The notes under the pieces were generated by a model. The model did not search any database and was not told where the DNA came from. It saw only the letters and a list, made by a program, of their open reading frames with translations. Of a DNA stretch of 64,000 nt, positions 51,317-60,024 are shown in pieces. Positions within the stretch are counted from its first letter, which is position 1, and the number at the start of each line of letters is the position of its first letter. The translations under genes and the position numbers were made by a program. Source of the stretch: CAXXOK01 sp963666755 (GTDB lineage Bacteria; Bacillota; Clostridia; Christensenellales; Aristaeellaceae); contig CAXXGW010000009.1 of assembly GCA_963666755.2 (NCBI GenBank), positions 868,001-932,000 of the forward strand, given 5' to 3'.

Positions 51317-51502
51317 ACCTCTGTGCGCTCAGCGGCTTCGATAGCAATCATAGCTGAGATGCCATTAAAAAGCTCATAAGCAATGCGTAACCAGCAAAAA
51401 CCAGAGAAATGACGAGACATGGCAATCCAGATTGGTATGCACAGCTGAAAATGAGATGCATAAGGAATGCGAAGCCGTATTCCGTGAGCCGGACAACTGC
51501 GG

Positions 51503-51862
51503 CTATGCCTCCAATAAACGGGCAAGGGAAACGGCATCCCGGTAGGCGGCGTGCAGAGCGGCCAGCGGCACATCCAGGCCGTCCGTGGTTGCCTGCCGCA
51601 GGTACGGCATGCAGGCGACGCAAGCATCGTAAAGCGGCATAAGCCCCAGATTACCGCTCACCCCCTTCAGGGTGTGGCAAGCGACAGCCGCGTCGGCGTA
51701 ACGCCCCTGTTCAAGCGCAAGCTCCATCACCCCATAGCTGGGGTCTTCGGGGAAACGGCGCAGGAATCGGAAATACAGGGCTTCGTTGCCGCAAAACCTT
51801 GCCAGTGTATCGGCAACCGGCACGCCGCACTGGGTAAGACGTTCTTGCAGGGCTTCCTCCAT
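51503..51862 (-). CDS. Hpt-domain phosphotransfer protein
   Basis: A 119-residue four-helix Hpt protein with the phospho-acceptor His in ACHTLKGVSGNLG (H63). It lies 16 bp after the hybrid histidine kinase and should receive the phosphate from its intact receiver domain. No final response regulator is adjacent. Confidence 0.9.
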   Translation of the reverse strand: MEEALQERLTQCGVPVADTLARFCGNEALYFRFLRRFPEDPSYGVMELALEQGRYADAAVACHTLKGVSGNLGLMPLYDACVACMPYLRQATTDGLDVPLAALHAAYRDAVSLARLLEA

Positions 51863-51878
51863 GGGCAGCTCCCTCCGT

Positions 51879-54125
51879 TCAGGATTGTGGCACCGGGACG
51901 CTCAGCTGCCTTTGCAGCGAAGTCCGGATCGCGTTCAGATCAATGGGTTTGGACAGGTGATCGTTCATGCCCGAATCCAGCGAGCGGGTTACATCCTCGG
52001 GAAACGCATTGGCGGTCAGTGCGATGATGGGGATCGTGGTCGCATCGGCCCGGGCGCTGGCGCGAATGGCACGGGTGGCGTCGTATCCGTCCATCACGGG
52101 CATTTGGATGTCCATCAGCACTGCCTGATAATCGCCGGGCTTGCTTTCCAGATAGCGTTGGAAAGCCTCCTGCCCGTTTTCCGCGGTATCTACCTGCAGG
52201 CCCAGTTCTTCCAAAAGCGCGCCCGCGATTTCACGGTTCAGGCCGTTATCTTCCGCAAGCAGCACACGGCTTCCGCTTAATTCGGCCGCGCTGCAGGGCA
52301 ACGGGCCTGCGTGCGGCGCATGTTCGTTGGTTGCGGCCAACAGGTCGAGCAAATCCTGCGGTTTCACCGGACGTTGCAGGCAACCGGCCAGCGGCAGCCC
52401 GGCAGCTTCCAGCTGGGTGCCTTCACTGTGGGGCTCGAACACCGCAATCAGCCGTACGGTGTCGCCAAGTGCCTCATGCAGCTTTAGCGTGGTATCCAAT
52501 GCGCTCATGCCCGTCAGGCCCCAGGCGATGCAGATGACGTCAAAGGGGCGGTGATCCGCGCTAGCCTGCAGGGCTTTCTGGAGGGCCACATCGCCGCTGA
52601 CGGCGCTCTCACAGGGGATTTTCAGCTTCTGGAAAAGCTGGATGGCGTATTGCAGGGCGTGGTTGCGATGGTCGACCACCAGCGCGCGCGTCGGGGTATT
52701 GGGTACGGAGCGGACGCTTTCTTTCTGTAAGGCGGGTTCCAGGGCCAGCGGTACGGTCAGGGTGAAGCAGGTGCCGTCCCCCGGGCGGCTTTGCACACGG
52801 ATGGTGCCGCCCATGGTTTCCACAATGTTCTTGACCAGCGGCAGCCCCAGCCCCGCACCTTCAAAACGGCGGGTTGTAGCGCTTTCAGCCTGTTCAAACG
52901 GATGGAACAGCCTGCTGAGCATCTGCTCATCCATGCCGATGCCGTCGTCCCGGACGGTAAAACGCAGGTATACGACATCGTCCCTGCGAGCCGTTTGCGC
53001 AACCGCCAGCGATGCATGCCCACCGCGGGGAGTGAATTTAATAGCGTTATCTGCAAGATATAAAAGCGCTTGCTGCAGGCGGGTGCGATCGCCCAGCAGT
53101 GTCTCGTCGGGCACGCTGTCCAGCTGAATGGACAGTTCCACGCCTTTCTGCTTGGCTTTGGCAAACACTACCGTACCCAGATCGCCCAGCAAATCACGCA
53201 GGTCAAAGGGCTGGATGTCCAGATGCAGGTGTTGCCCGTCTATGGCGGAAATATCCAGGATATCGTTGACCAGCGCGAGCAGGTGCGTGGAGGCTTCGTC
53301 CGCCCGTTGTAGGCTGTAGGCGAGTTTCTCCGGCGGATTGTTCGTTTGGCGGGCGATGGCCAGAAAGCCCATGATCGCGTTTAGCGGAGTGCGCAACTCA
53401 TGACTGATACGGCTCATGAAGTCTGTTTTCACGCGGTTGGAACGCTCGGCGTTGCGCAAGGCTTCCGCCATGGCTTTGTACGCATCGCTGGTTGCCTGCT
53501 GTGCCTGATGGATATCCGCAATGCTCAGCATCAGGGGCGCCCCGGGCTGCATTGCCTCGCCGGCGGCTTGCATGTGCAGGCGGCACCAGCGAATTTCCCC
53601 GGTGGGGGTCAGGGTGCGAAAATCAAGCGTTACCGGTTTTACGCTACGGGCACATTCCAGCATTGCTTCGTGGGTTAGCAGCGCGCGAACAGCTTCGGCA
53701 TCCTCCCGGTATACCTTGTCGCGGATAAAGCGGTCGGCATAGCGGGGCAACGGTTCCGGCACGGCGGTTTTTTGCAGCAAACCGTCCAGTACAAAATACT
53801 CATACCAGATCTGGTGCGTAAGGTCCAGTTCAATCAAATGGTCGAAGGTGGTCGATAACGCCGCCGTCAGGCGTAGGCCCTGCGCGCGGTAGCGGGCCAG
53901 CGTACGGCGGTATAAAAACAGGAACAGCGCACACAGCGCCGTTAAAAGGACAATCAGTAACCAGGAATGGGATTCGGGAAAGCCCTGCCGGATACCTGCG
54001 GGCACAACGGCAGCTGCCTGTATCGCCGTTGCCAAAGCGGGCGAAGCCTGCACTGTACACCCCGCAATCAGGATGGAAAGAAGCGCCCCCCAACGAACAG
54101 TACGAACCCGGGGATAACTCCGCAT
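51879..54125 (-). CDS. hybrid sensor histidine kinase with one pseudo and one intact receiver
   Basis: A 748-residue membrane kinase. Residues 1-78: an N-terminal hydrophobic segment and a second membrane helix (about 54-72); a PAS-like domain follows (about 90-210). HisKA has H252 in SRISHELRTPLNAIMGF; HATPase_c includes NAIKFTPRGG and GLGLPLVKNIVETMGG. The first receiver (about 490-610) has FDVICIAWGLTG, where Ala replaces the phosphorylated Asp. The second (about 618-740) is intact (LMDIQMPVMDG, D672; AED, SKP). Start ATG 54125 with AGGAGGTG upstream. The signal is unknown. Confidence 0.93.
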   Translation of the reverse strand: MRSYPRVRTVRWGALLSILIAGCTVQASPALATAIQAAAVVPAGIRQGFPESHSWLLIVLLTALCALFLFLYRRTLARYRAQGLRLTAALSTTFDHLIELDLTHQIWYEYFVLDGLLQKTAVPEPLPRYADRFIRDKVYREDAEAVRALLTHEAMLECARSVKPVTLDFRTLTPTGEIRWCRLHMQAAGEAMQPGAPLMLSIADIHQAQQATSDAYKAMAEALRNAERSNRVKTDFMSRISHELRTPLNAIMGFLAIARQTNNPPEKLAYSLQRADEASTHLLALVNDILDISAIDGQHLHLDIQPFDLRDLLGDLGTVVFAKAKQKGVELSIQLDSVPDETLLGDRTRLQQALLYLADNAIKFTPRGGHASLAVAQTARRDDVVYLRFTVRDDGIGMDEQMLSRLFHPFEQAESATTRRFEGAGLGLPLVKNIVETMGGTIRVQSRPGDGTCFTLTVPLALEPALQKESVRSVPNTPTRALVVDHRNHALQYAIQLFQKLKIPCESAVSGDVALQKALQASADHRPFDVICIAWGLTGMSALDTTLKLHEALGDTVRLIAVFEPHSEGTQLEAAGLPLAGCLQRPVKPQDLLDLLAATNEHAPHAGPLPCSAAELSGSRVLLAEDNGLNREIAGALLEELGLQVDTAENGQEAFQRYLESKPGDYQAVLMDIQMPVMDGYDATRAIRASARADATTIPIIALTANAFPEDVTRSLDSGMNDHLSKPIDLNAIRTSLQRQLSVPVPQS

Positions 54126-54343
54126 GGATCGCACCTCCTGTTGTGGTCGGACGCCCGGCTGACGCTTCCTGTCCTGCGGTACGGTTTTGCTTGTAGGGGC
54201 AAACGGTTCCTGACAGGGTATAGACGAAGCGGTTACGCGCTTTGGCCCCGGACGGCGATGGGGTTGCCGACGGGGCAAATGCCAAAAACAAAGGACAGCC
54301 CCTGAAATGCCTATGGAGTCGGAACGATTGATAAGTTACATAG

Positions 54344-54372
54344 AAGATATCATTTTCGTGCGGTAATGTCAA
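54344..54372 (-). promoter_or_regulatory. promoter of the histidine kinase-Hpt operon
   Basis: On the minus strand TTGACA (54367-54372), 17 bp, TATCTT (54344-54349). Confidence 0.75.
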
Positions 54373-54548
54373 TGAAAATCCTATCCTATATATGTAAATA
54401 TCCACTTAACTTGGAATGTGAAAGCGCCTGATAAGCGATGCTGAAAGCATGACAGAGGAAGGCGCATCACCAAAGTCACATGAGGTCCATCGCAATGTAA
54501 CCGGATCGACGGTGCGTTTGCGCCTGAAAAAAAGGGGAGACCGAGTGC

Positions 54549-54580
54549 AAAAAACGCCCCCGCGACGCTAGGCAGGAGCG
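54549..54580 (-). terminator. terminator of the secreted protein gene
   Basis: On the minus strand CGCTCCTGC pairs with GCGGGGGCG (two G-T pairs) and is followed by TTTTTT (54549-54554). Confidence 0.75.
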
Positions 54581-54629
54581 CTGTTTTGTGGTAGGATCGT
54601 ACAGTGCGTATGGGCGGCCGGTGGATCGA

Positions 54630-55700
54630 TCAGCCGCACGGCTCGAGCGTGGCAGAGGCGGACGGCTCCGGCGTCGGCTCCTCGCTTTGGAATCCATCCG
54701 GCGAAGGTTCGGCGGCCTCTGGCGTAGAAACCTCCTCGGGATTAATCTGCGCAACCGGCGTGGGGATGGGAGGCTCAGCCGTGGGGATTTCGGCGGGCTG
54801 CATCGCCGTAATGCCCTGCAGGTTATCGGCCCAAAGGGTACGTTGGGCGGACAGATCGTCCGCGTAGGGATCATAAACGAAGTCGCGCAGGCCGGACGGG
54901 TTGTAGCTGACGATACAGGGCAGGTACAAAAGCGCTGTGCGCAGGCCGGTGATGTCGATCTCCTGCCCGGGTGCGTAGGCCGGCTGCACAATCTGGGCGG
55001 GGTTAAGGGTTGTCAGGCTGGAAACCGCAGAGAACAGATACACGGCGCATGCCTGTAAATCTACAGCGGCCGCATCCTCAAAGGAAAGGTCCACGCGCAG
55101 CCGATCCCCCTGCACGGTAAGCATCGCCTGCCCGATCAGGTACTGGTTGCTGGCGCATAGCGAAGCGGAAAAAACCCCCTGTGCGCGCAAGGCGTCCAAA
55201 TCAAGCATGGTGCCCATAATCCAGGCGTCGGAAAGCGCGGGGTTTTGATCCCCCAGCCGCAGCCCGACGGTGCAGGCGCTGTTGCCGGTCAACCGTGGCC
55301 GGTACTGCATGAAGGGCAGGGCATAGGTCCAGTTTTCGATGTTCAGCGTGATTAAATAGGGAATGACGTTATTATCCACAAACGGCAGGTAAATGGTGCC
55401 GCTGTCGAAGGTGCCGCTCACGTAGCCGTAATTCTTGTCAAACACGACGGCGCTGGTTTCGGCCTGCTGGATGGTCAGGCGCACGCGCGCAGCCAGCTCG
55501 TTGCTGTCGCTGATATATTTACGCACGCGGATCCCCTGCGCCTGCGCCGTCAGGTTCGCGCTCACATAGGCGTTATCGTTTAGGCGGCTGGTATCCAGCG
55601 CATCCACGTCAATGGTAAAGCAATCCTCGGCAAACGCCGCCAGCGGCAGGAAAAGAACGCAGGCAAGCAGGCAGAGGAACGTGCGAATCCGGAAGCTCAT
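54630..55700 (-). CDS. secreted protein of unknown function with Pro/Glu-rich tail
   Basis: A 356-residue protein with a signal peptide (residues 1-24, ending AAFAED). The mature domain (25-290) is rich in beta-type sequence and contains no motif I know; the last 60 residues are Pro/Thr/Glu-rich (PTAEPPIPTPVAQINPEE). Such tails often span the cell wall or act as a flexible anchor, but there is no LPxTG. Divergent from the peptidoglycan-binding protein gene. Confidence 0.72.
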   Translation of the reverse strand: MSFRIRTFLCLLACVLFLPLAAFAEDCFTIDVDALDTSRLNDNAYVSANLTAQAQGIRVRKYISDSNELAARVRLTIQQAETSAVVFDKNYGYVSGTFDSGTIYLPFVDNNVIPYLITLNIENWTYALPFMQYRPRLTGNSACTVGLRLGDQNPALSDAWIMGTMLDLDALRAQGVFSASLCASNQYLIGQAMLTVQGDRLRVDLSFEDAAAVDLQACAVYLFSAVSSLTTLNPAQIVQPAYAPGQEIDITGLRTALLYLPCIVSYNPSGLRDFVYDPYADDLSAQRTLWADNLQGITAMQPAEIPTAEPPIPTPVAQINPEEVSTPEAAEPSPDGFQSEEPTPEPSASATLEPCG

Positions 55701-55831
55701 TGGCAAAACCCCTTTGCATACTACAGTCGGGCACCCCATACAACGATAGGAACGCGGGGTTTCCTCCCGGCTTGGCAGAATTGGGAGGAAACACGGCAGT
55801 TCATGGATGTAATAAATTCGTAATAAAGACT

Positions 55832-55860
55832 TTACTTTTTGGACATGATTTGGTATACTA
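55832..55860 (+). promoter_or_regulatory. promoter of the peptidoglycan-binding protein gene
   Basis: TTTACT (55832-55837), 17 bp, TATACT (55855-55860). Confidence 0.65.
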
Positions 55861-55906
55861 CTCACACCAAAGCGGACGATCCATCGTCCACAAGGAGGAG
55901 ACGCCC

Positions 55907-57547
55907 ATGTGGAGAACCAAACGTGCCGTCGCAAACCGCCTGATGGCATTTGTGCTGGCCTGCCTGCTGTCAATCCCCGTGACCGGTTATGCGGCCACGC
56001 GTTACAGCACGCTGGAGTTTGGCTCAAGAGGCTCCAATGTGTTGCAGCTCCAGAAAACGCTTCTGGCGCTTGGCTTTGACCCCAACGGTACGGATGGCAA
56101 GTATGGCCGCGGCACCGAGGCGGCGGTCATGCTCTACCAGGCCAGCAAGGGGCTCACGTCGGACGGCAAGGCGGGTACGCAAACCCTGACCCTGCTGTAC
56201 GCCGATGCGGATACCACTACCACCACCACAACGACGACCGATTCCGAGACCACCTCCACGGGCACTAACCCCAATACCATCCAGTATGGTGACAGCGGTG
56301 ACCGCGTAACTACCCTGCAAACCGCATTGGTGAAGCTGGGTTATGAAATCGGCGGTGTGGACGGCCGCTTCGGCGCGGCGACGCGCAAGGCGGTGATCGC
56401 CTTCCAGAAAGCGAACGGACTTACGGCGGATGGCCTGGCAGGCACCAAGACGCAGAACATTCTTTATACCAAGGCCGATGCCGCCACGGGCACATCCACC
56501 TCGACGGGTACAACCGATACCTCGACCAGCAGCACCTCGTCCGGGTTTACGCGCACGCTGCGCAAGGGCTACACCGGCAGCGATGTGACCAGCGTGCAGA
56601 CGCAGCTGACGGCACTGGGCTACTATACCTATACCGTGGACGGCGTTTACGGAGCCGGTACCATGGCGGCGGTATCCGCCTTCCAGAAGAACAACAGCCT
56701 GTCGGTGGACGGTCTGGTCGGCTCCAACACCTATACCAGATTGTTCTCCTCCAGTGCCAAGGCCAGCGGGAGCACCAGTACCAGCACCGATACCGGCACA
56801 AGCACCGACACATCCGGTAGCAGCACCTATGCATCCCTCAGCTACGGCGCGCAGGGCGATGAGGTCAAAAAACTCCAGAAGGCGCTGCAAGCTCTTGGTT
56901 ACAATGTAACGGTGGATGGGGATTACGGCGCGCTGACCCGATCGGCGGTTACGGCATTTCAGAAACTCAACGGCCTGACGGTGGACGGCACAGCCGGCGC
57001 GCTCACGCAGGAGAAGCTTTACAGCGGAAGCGCCGCGGCTTACGACTCGTCGGTGGATCAGTCCACCCTGATTACGGACGACACCGGCAAATCCAGCGGG
57101 CCTGATGTGAGCAGCGTCAAATGCCTGTACTGGTATACCGAGGTCAAGCCCACCATCAAATCCGGCCAGCACATTACCGTTTTTGATCCGGCAACCAATC
57201 TGGAATGGACGCTTCGCCTGTACAGCCTCGGCCACCATGCCGACAGCGAGCCTCTGACCGCCACCGATACGGCGATCATGTACAAGGCATTCGGCTACAC
57301 CAACACGTGGACGCCCAAACCGGTATATGTGCAGTTGCCCAGCGGCGTATGGACACTGGCCACCATGCACAACGTACCCCACCTGACCGGCTCCATTAAG
57401 GATAATGACTTTGACGGCCATCTGTGCGTGCACTTCCTGCGTACGGTGGAGGAATGCACCGCAAACGATCCGGATTACGGCATGCAGCACCAGAATGCCA
57501 TCCGCAAAAAGTGGAAGGCAATGACGGGGCAGGATATCCCGGACTGA
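55907..57547 (+). CDS. secreted protein with four peptidoglycan-binding domains and a Cys/His C-terminal domain
   Basis: A 546-residue protein. Signal peptide 1-29. Four PG_binding_1 repeats follow (about 31-100, 120-190, 210-280 and 305-372), each with the pattern G..G..V..LQ..L..LGY....DG.YG..T..AV..FQ, joined by Ser/Thr/Asp-rich linkers. Residues about 400-546 form a domain I cannot name, with GQHITVFDPATNLEWTLRL and the striking FDGHLCVHFLRTVEEC. The Cys between two His in that motif suggests a catalytic site, perhaps a transpeptidase-like cell-wall enzyme, but the YkuD motif SHGC is not present. ATG after AAGGAGGAG. Confidence 0.85.
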   Translation: MWRTKRAVANRLMAFVLACLLSIPVTGYAATRYSTLEFGSRGSNVLQLQKTLLALGFDPNGTDGKYGRGTEAAVMLYQASKGLTSDGKAGTQTLTLLYADADTTTTTTTTTDSETTSTGTNPNTIQYGDSGDRVTTLQTALVKLGYEIGGVDGRFGAATRKAVIAFQKANGLTADGLAGTKTQNILYTKADAATGTSTSTGTTDTSTSSTSSGFTRTLRKGYTGSDVTSVQTQLTALGYYTYTVDGVYGAGTMAAVSAFQKNNSLSVDGLVGSNTYTRLFSSSAKASGSTSTSTDTGTSTDTSGSSTYASLSYGAQGDEVKKLQKALQALGYNVTVDGDYGALTRSAVTAFQKLNGLTVDGTAGALTQEKLYSGSAAAYDSSVDQSTLITDDTGKSSGPDVSSVKCLYWYTEVKPTIKSGQHITVFDPATNLEWTLRLYSLGHHADSEPLTATDTAIMYKAFGYTNTWTPKPVYVQLPSGVWTLATMHNVPHLTGSIKDNDFDGHLCVHFLRTVEECTANDPDYGMQHQNAIRKKWKAMTGQDIPD

Positions 57548-57558
57548 ACAACGCCGCA

Positions 57559-57593
57559 AGCGCGGCGGGCCGACCGGCCCGCCGCGCTTTTTT
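57559..57593 (+). terminator. terminator between peptidoglycan-binding and HAD genes
   Basis: A perfect 13-bp GC-rich stem (57559-57571 with 57576-57588) followed by six or seven T. It is 12 bp after the stop and directly before the end of the convergent HAD gene. Confidence 0.9.
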
Positions 57594-57601
57594 GCATGCG
57601 C

Positions 57602-58426
57602 TTATTCCTGCCGGGGCCGGGCCGCGTATGCGGGTGCAATCTCGCCGACGCCGCTGAGCACGTACTTGGGCCGGTAGGGGAATTTGCGCATCTCATGCTC
57701 GGTGGTGACACCGCTGAGCACCAGCACCGTATCGATGCCGCTCTCCACGCCCGCGACGATATCCGTATCCATCCGGTCGCCAACGATGGCGGCCTCTTCC
57801 GCTTCGACGCCGAGCCTGCGCAGGCCGTGGCGCATCATCAGCGGGTTGGGTTTGCCCAGAAAATAAGCGTTGCGGCCCGTAGCGAGCTCGATGGGCGCCA
57901 TAAGCGCCTTGCACGCGGGGGCGATGCCCCCTTCGATGGGGCCGGTCAGGTCCGGGTTGGTGCCGATCAGCTTGGCGCCAGCCCGCACAAGGGCTACCGC
58001 GCGCTCGATGCGATCGTAGCTGTAGGAGTGCGTCTCCCCCAATACGACATAATCCGGGTTGATTTCGTTCATGGTAAAGCCTGCGTCGTACAGCGCACCG
58101 ACAAGCCCGGGCTCGCCGATCACGTAGACGCTCCCGCGCGGGCACTGGTTTTTCAGAAAGGCCGCCGTGGAAAGCGCGCTGGTATAGAAGTGGCTCTCGT
58201 CCACATCCAGCCCGAGGCGTGCCAGCTTTTGCTGCAGTTCGCGCGGCGCGCGCTCGCTGCTGTTGGTCAGGAAGAGGAAAGCCTTCTGCTCCCCCTTGAG
58301 CCAGTCTACAAACTCGGTTACGCCCGGCAGAAGCATGTTGCCGTGGTAGATCACGCCGTCCATATCAATAATGAAGCCCTTTTTGGCGCGCAGCGCTTCC
58401 ATGGTGTGTGTTGCGGTTTCCGACAT
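57602..58426 (-). CDS. HAD superfamily IIA phosphatase (NagD-like)
   Basis: A 274-residue phosphatase with FIIDMDGVIYHG (motif I Asp), FLTNSS (motif II), GKPNP and VGDRMDTDI (motif IV). Cap type IIA. Members dephosphorylate small sugar phosphates and nucleotides. ATG after GGGGGAT. Confidence 0.92.
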   Translation of the reverse strand: MSETATHTMEALRAKKGFIIDMDGVIYHGNMLLPGVTEFVDWLKGEQKAFLFLTNSSERAPRELQQKLARLGLDVDESHFYTSALSTAAFLKNQCPRGSVYVIGEPGLVGALYDAGFTMNEINPDYVVLGETHSYSYDRIERAVALVRAGAKLIGTNPDLTGPIEGGIAPACKALMAPIELATGRNAYFLGKPNPLMMRHGLRRLGVEAEEAAIVGDRMDTDIVAGVESGIDTVLVLSGVTTEHEMRKFPYRPKYVLSGVGEIAPAYAARPRQE

Positions 58427-58586
58427 TTTATCCCCCTTTTCCGCCCTGCCGCCTTATCCAGACGGTTGGCGCTCGGCCGCGCCCGCGGCAAACCTATTAT
58501 ACCATGCGATGCACCGGCGCTGCAATGCAAAACACAGGCGTACCCCCGCGCAGGAAAATTTCATGCCGGTCATGGAGCGCAAATAC

Positions 58587-58615
58587 TTTCAAAAACCAAA
58601 TCAATCTGCTATAAT
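58587..58615 (+). promoter_or_regulatory. promoter of the BMP-type binding protein gene
   Basis: TATAAT (58610-58615) is clear; the -35 at 58587-58592 (TTTCAA) is weak. Confidence 0.55.
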
Positions 58616-58671
58616 CAAGTTGACGCTCGTTGTGCAGCGATGCACAGACAATTGCAAGGAGGAGACCAAGC

Positions 58672-59733
58672 ATGAAAAAGGTTGTAACCATCCTTTTAGC
58701 CCTGGTACTCGCACTCAGTCTGGGCGTGACCGCGATGGCGGAGGGCATTTCCTACGCGCTGGTCACGGACGTGGGCAACATTGACGATCAAAGCTTCAAC
58801 CAGGGCACCTGGGAAGGCGTGAAGAACTTCGCGGCCGAGAAGGGCCTGACGGAGAACGTCGATTACGCGTACTATAAACCTTCCGAAGACAGCGACGATG
58901 CGCGCCTTGAGACCATCAAAGCCGCCATCGACGCCGGCGCCAAAGTGGTTGTGCTGCCGGGCTACCTGTTCGACGCCGCGGTCATGACCGCCGCCGGCCA
59001 GTATCCGGACGTCAACTTCCTGGCTGTGGACCTTGACCCCGATTCCTTCCCCGCGAACGTAACCAACATCAAGTACACCGAAGAAGTCAGCGGTTACCTG
59101 GCCGGCTACGCCGTGGTGAAAGACGGCTACACCAAGCTGGGCTTCCTGGGCGGCATCAACGTGCCGGCCGTGATCCGTTATGGCTTCGGCTACATCCAGG
59201 GCGCCGATGCTGCCGCGCAGGAACTGGGCGTGCAGGTTAGCGTGAAGTACTGGTACAGCGGCAGCTTTGCCCCCAACGATGAGATCAAGGCCAAGATGGA
59301 CAGCTGGTACGCCGACGGCACCGAAGTGGTGTTCGCCTGCGGCGGCGGCATCCTCTACAGCTGCATCGCGGCGGCTGAAGAAGGCAACGGCAAGATCATC
59401 GGTGTGGACACCGACCAGGGCTACATCTCCGACCGGATCATCACCTCCGCGTACAAACTGATCCCCGTCAGCGTTCAGGCTCTGCTGGAGAAGCTGGATG
59501 CCAACCAGGGCAAATGGCCGGAAGATATCTCCGGTAAGAACGTGAAGCTGGGCATCAACGAGGGCGCCGTGGGTCTGCCGACGGCCGCCGATAGCTGGCG
59601 CTTCTCCAAGTTCACCGTGGATGAGTACAACACCGTGTACGAAGCCATCAAGGCCGGCACTGTGACCATCAGCGATGACATCACGGTCAACCCGACCACC
59701 AGCGCGTCCGTGACGGTGGATTATCAGAACTAA
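58672..59733 (+). CDS. BMP-family nucleoside-binding protein
   Basis: A 353-residue exported binding protein with signal peptide 1-23. ALVTDVGNIDDQSFNQGTWEGVK is the family start, and FACGGGILYSCIAAAEE and IGVDTDQGYISDRIITSAYK are the purine-ribose-contacting loops. No lipobox Cys is obvious near the cleavage site, although BMP proteins are commonly lipoproteins. It is followed by the ATPase and two permeases of the same importer. Confidence 0.93.
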   Translation: MKKVVTILLALVLALSLGVTAMAEGISYALVTDVGNIDDQSFNQGTWEGVKNFAAEKGLTENVDYAYYKPSEDSDDARLETIKAAIDAGAKVVVLPGYLFDAAVMTAAGQYPDVNFLAVDLDPDSFPANVTNIKYTEEVSGYLAGYAVVKDGYTKLGFLGGINVPAVIRYGFGYIQGADAAAQELGVQVSVKYWYSGSFAPNDEIKAKMDSWYADGTEVVFACGGGILYSCIAAAEEGNGKIIGVDTDQGYISDRIITSAYKLIPVSVQALLEKLDANQGKWPEDISGKNVKLGINEGAVGLPTAADSWRFSKFTVDEYNTVYEAIKAGTVTISDDITVNPTTSASVTVDYQN

Positions 59734-59747
59734 CCTTTGCTCCTTAT

Positions 59748-59785
59748 GCACGCCGGGTCGGGGCTGACCCGGCCCGGCGTGCTTT
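59748..59785 (+). terminator. first hairpin after the BMP gene
   Basis: Arms GCACGCCGGG (59748-59757) and CCCGGCGTGC (59773-59782), then TTTG, 15 bp past the stop. Confidence 0.65.
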
Positions 59786-59899
59786 GCCGCAAGGTTCGTG
59801 CGTCCGGCGGACAAACGGACACGGCGACTGTAAGCGATTTCGCATACCGCTGGGTCCGGCGTCCGCTTGCCGCCCGACAAGGCTCCAGGCGAGCCGCAT

Positions 59900-59927
59900 A
59901 AGGCTAGGCGATTGCTTAGCCTTTTTC
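59900..59927 (+). terminator. second terminator before the ABC ATPase gene
   Basis: Ten-pair stem AAGGCTAGGC/GCTTAGCCTT (one G-T) with GATT loop, then a five-T run overlapping the arm. Confidence 0.7.
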
Positions 59928-60024
59928 ATATTCCGTACCGGGTTGAGATATGGACGCTCCAAACCGCGCCCACAGTGTTTATATGTCAATCCAGTATCAC
60001 TACGAAGGGATGAGGAGTCGGCGC

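Larger units (their letters stand above)
51052..51502. other. 451-bp spacer, lower GC in its right half
   Basis: Contains two hairpins listed separately. On the minus strand 51348-51461 encodes 37 mostly hydrophobic residues with no good ribosome site; it may be a remnant of a membrane protein gene. No other gene is supported. Confidence 0.45.
54126..54629. other. 504-bp spacer between the histidine kinase and a secreted protein gene
   Basis: Both flanking genes are on the minus strand. It contains the kinase promoter and a terminator for the secreted protein gene. No gene is supported; the kinase leader is about 210 nt. Confidence 0.5.
59734..60024 (+). other. spacer with two terminator-like hairpins
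   Basis: 291 bp between the binding protein and ATPase genes. Two hairpins (listed separately) would allow the binding protein to be made in excess over the membrane complex. No gene. Confidence 0.6.

Noticed and set aside
51348..51461. A 37-residue hydrophobic peptide on the minus strand
   Set aside because: It could be a small membrane protein but has no clear ribosome site; kept only as a note for the spacer.
56205..56270. ACC/ACA/ACG triplet run that could be a microsatellite or CRISPR-like repeat
   Set aside because: It encodes the Thr-rich linker of the wall-binding protein; no unit with spacers is present.
56024..57559. A 511-codon minus-strand frame across the peptidoglycan-binding gene
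   Set aside because: Antisense shadow; Gly/Arg/Val-rich and repeat-like only because the real gene has four repeats.
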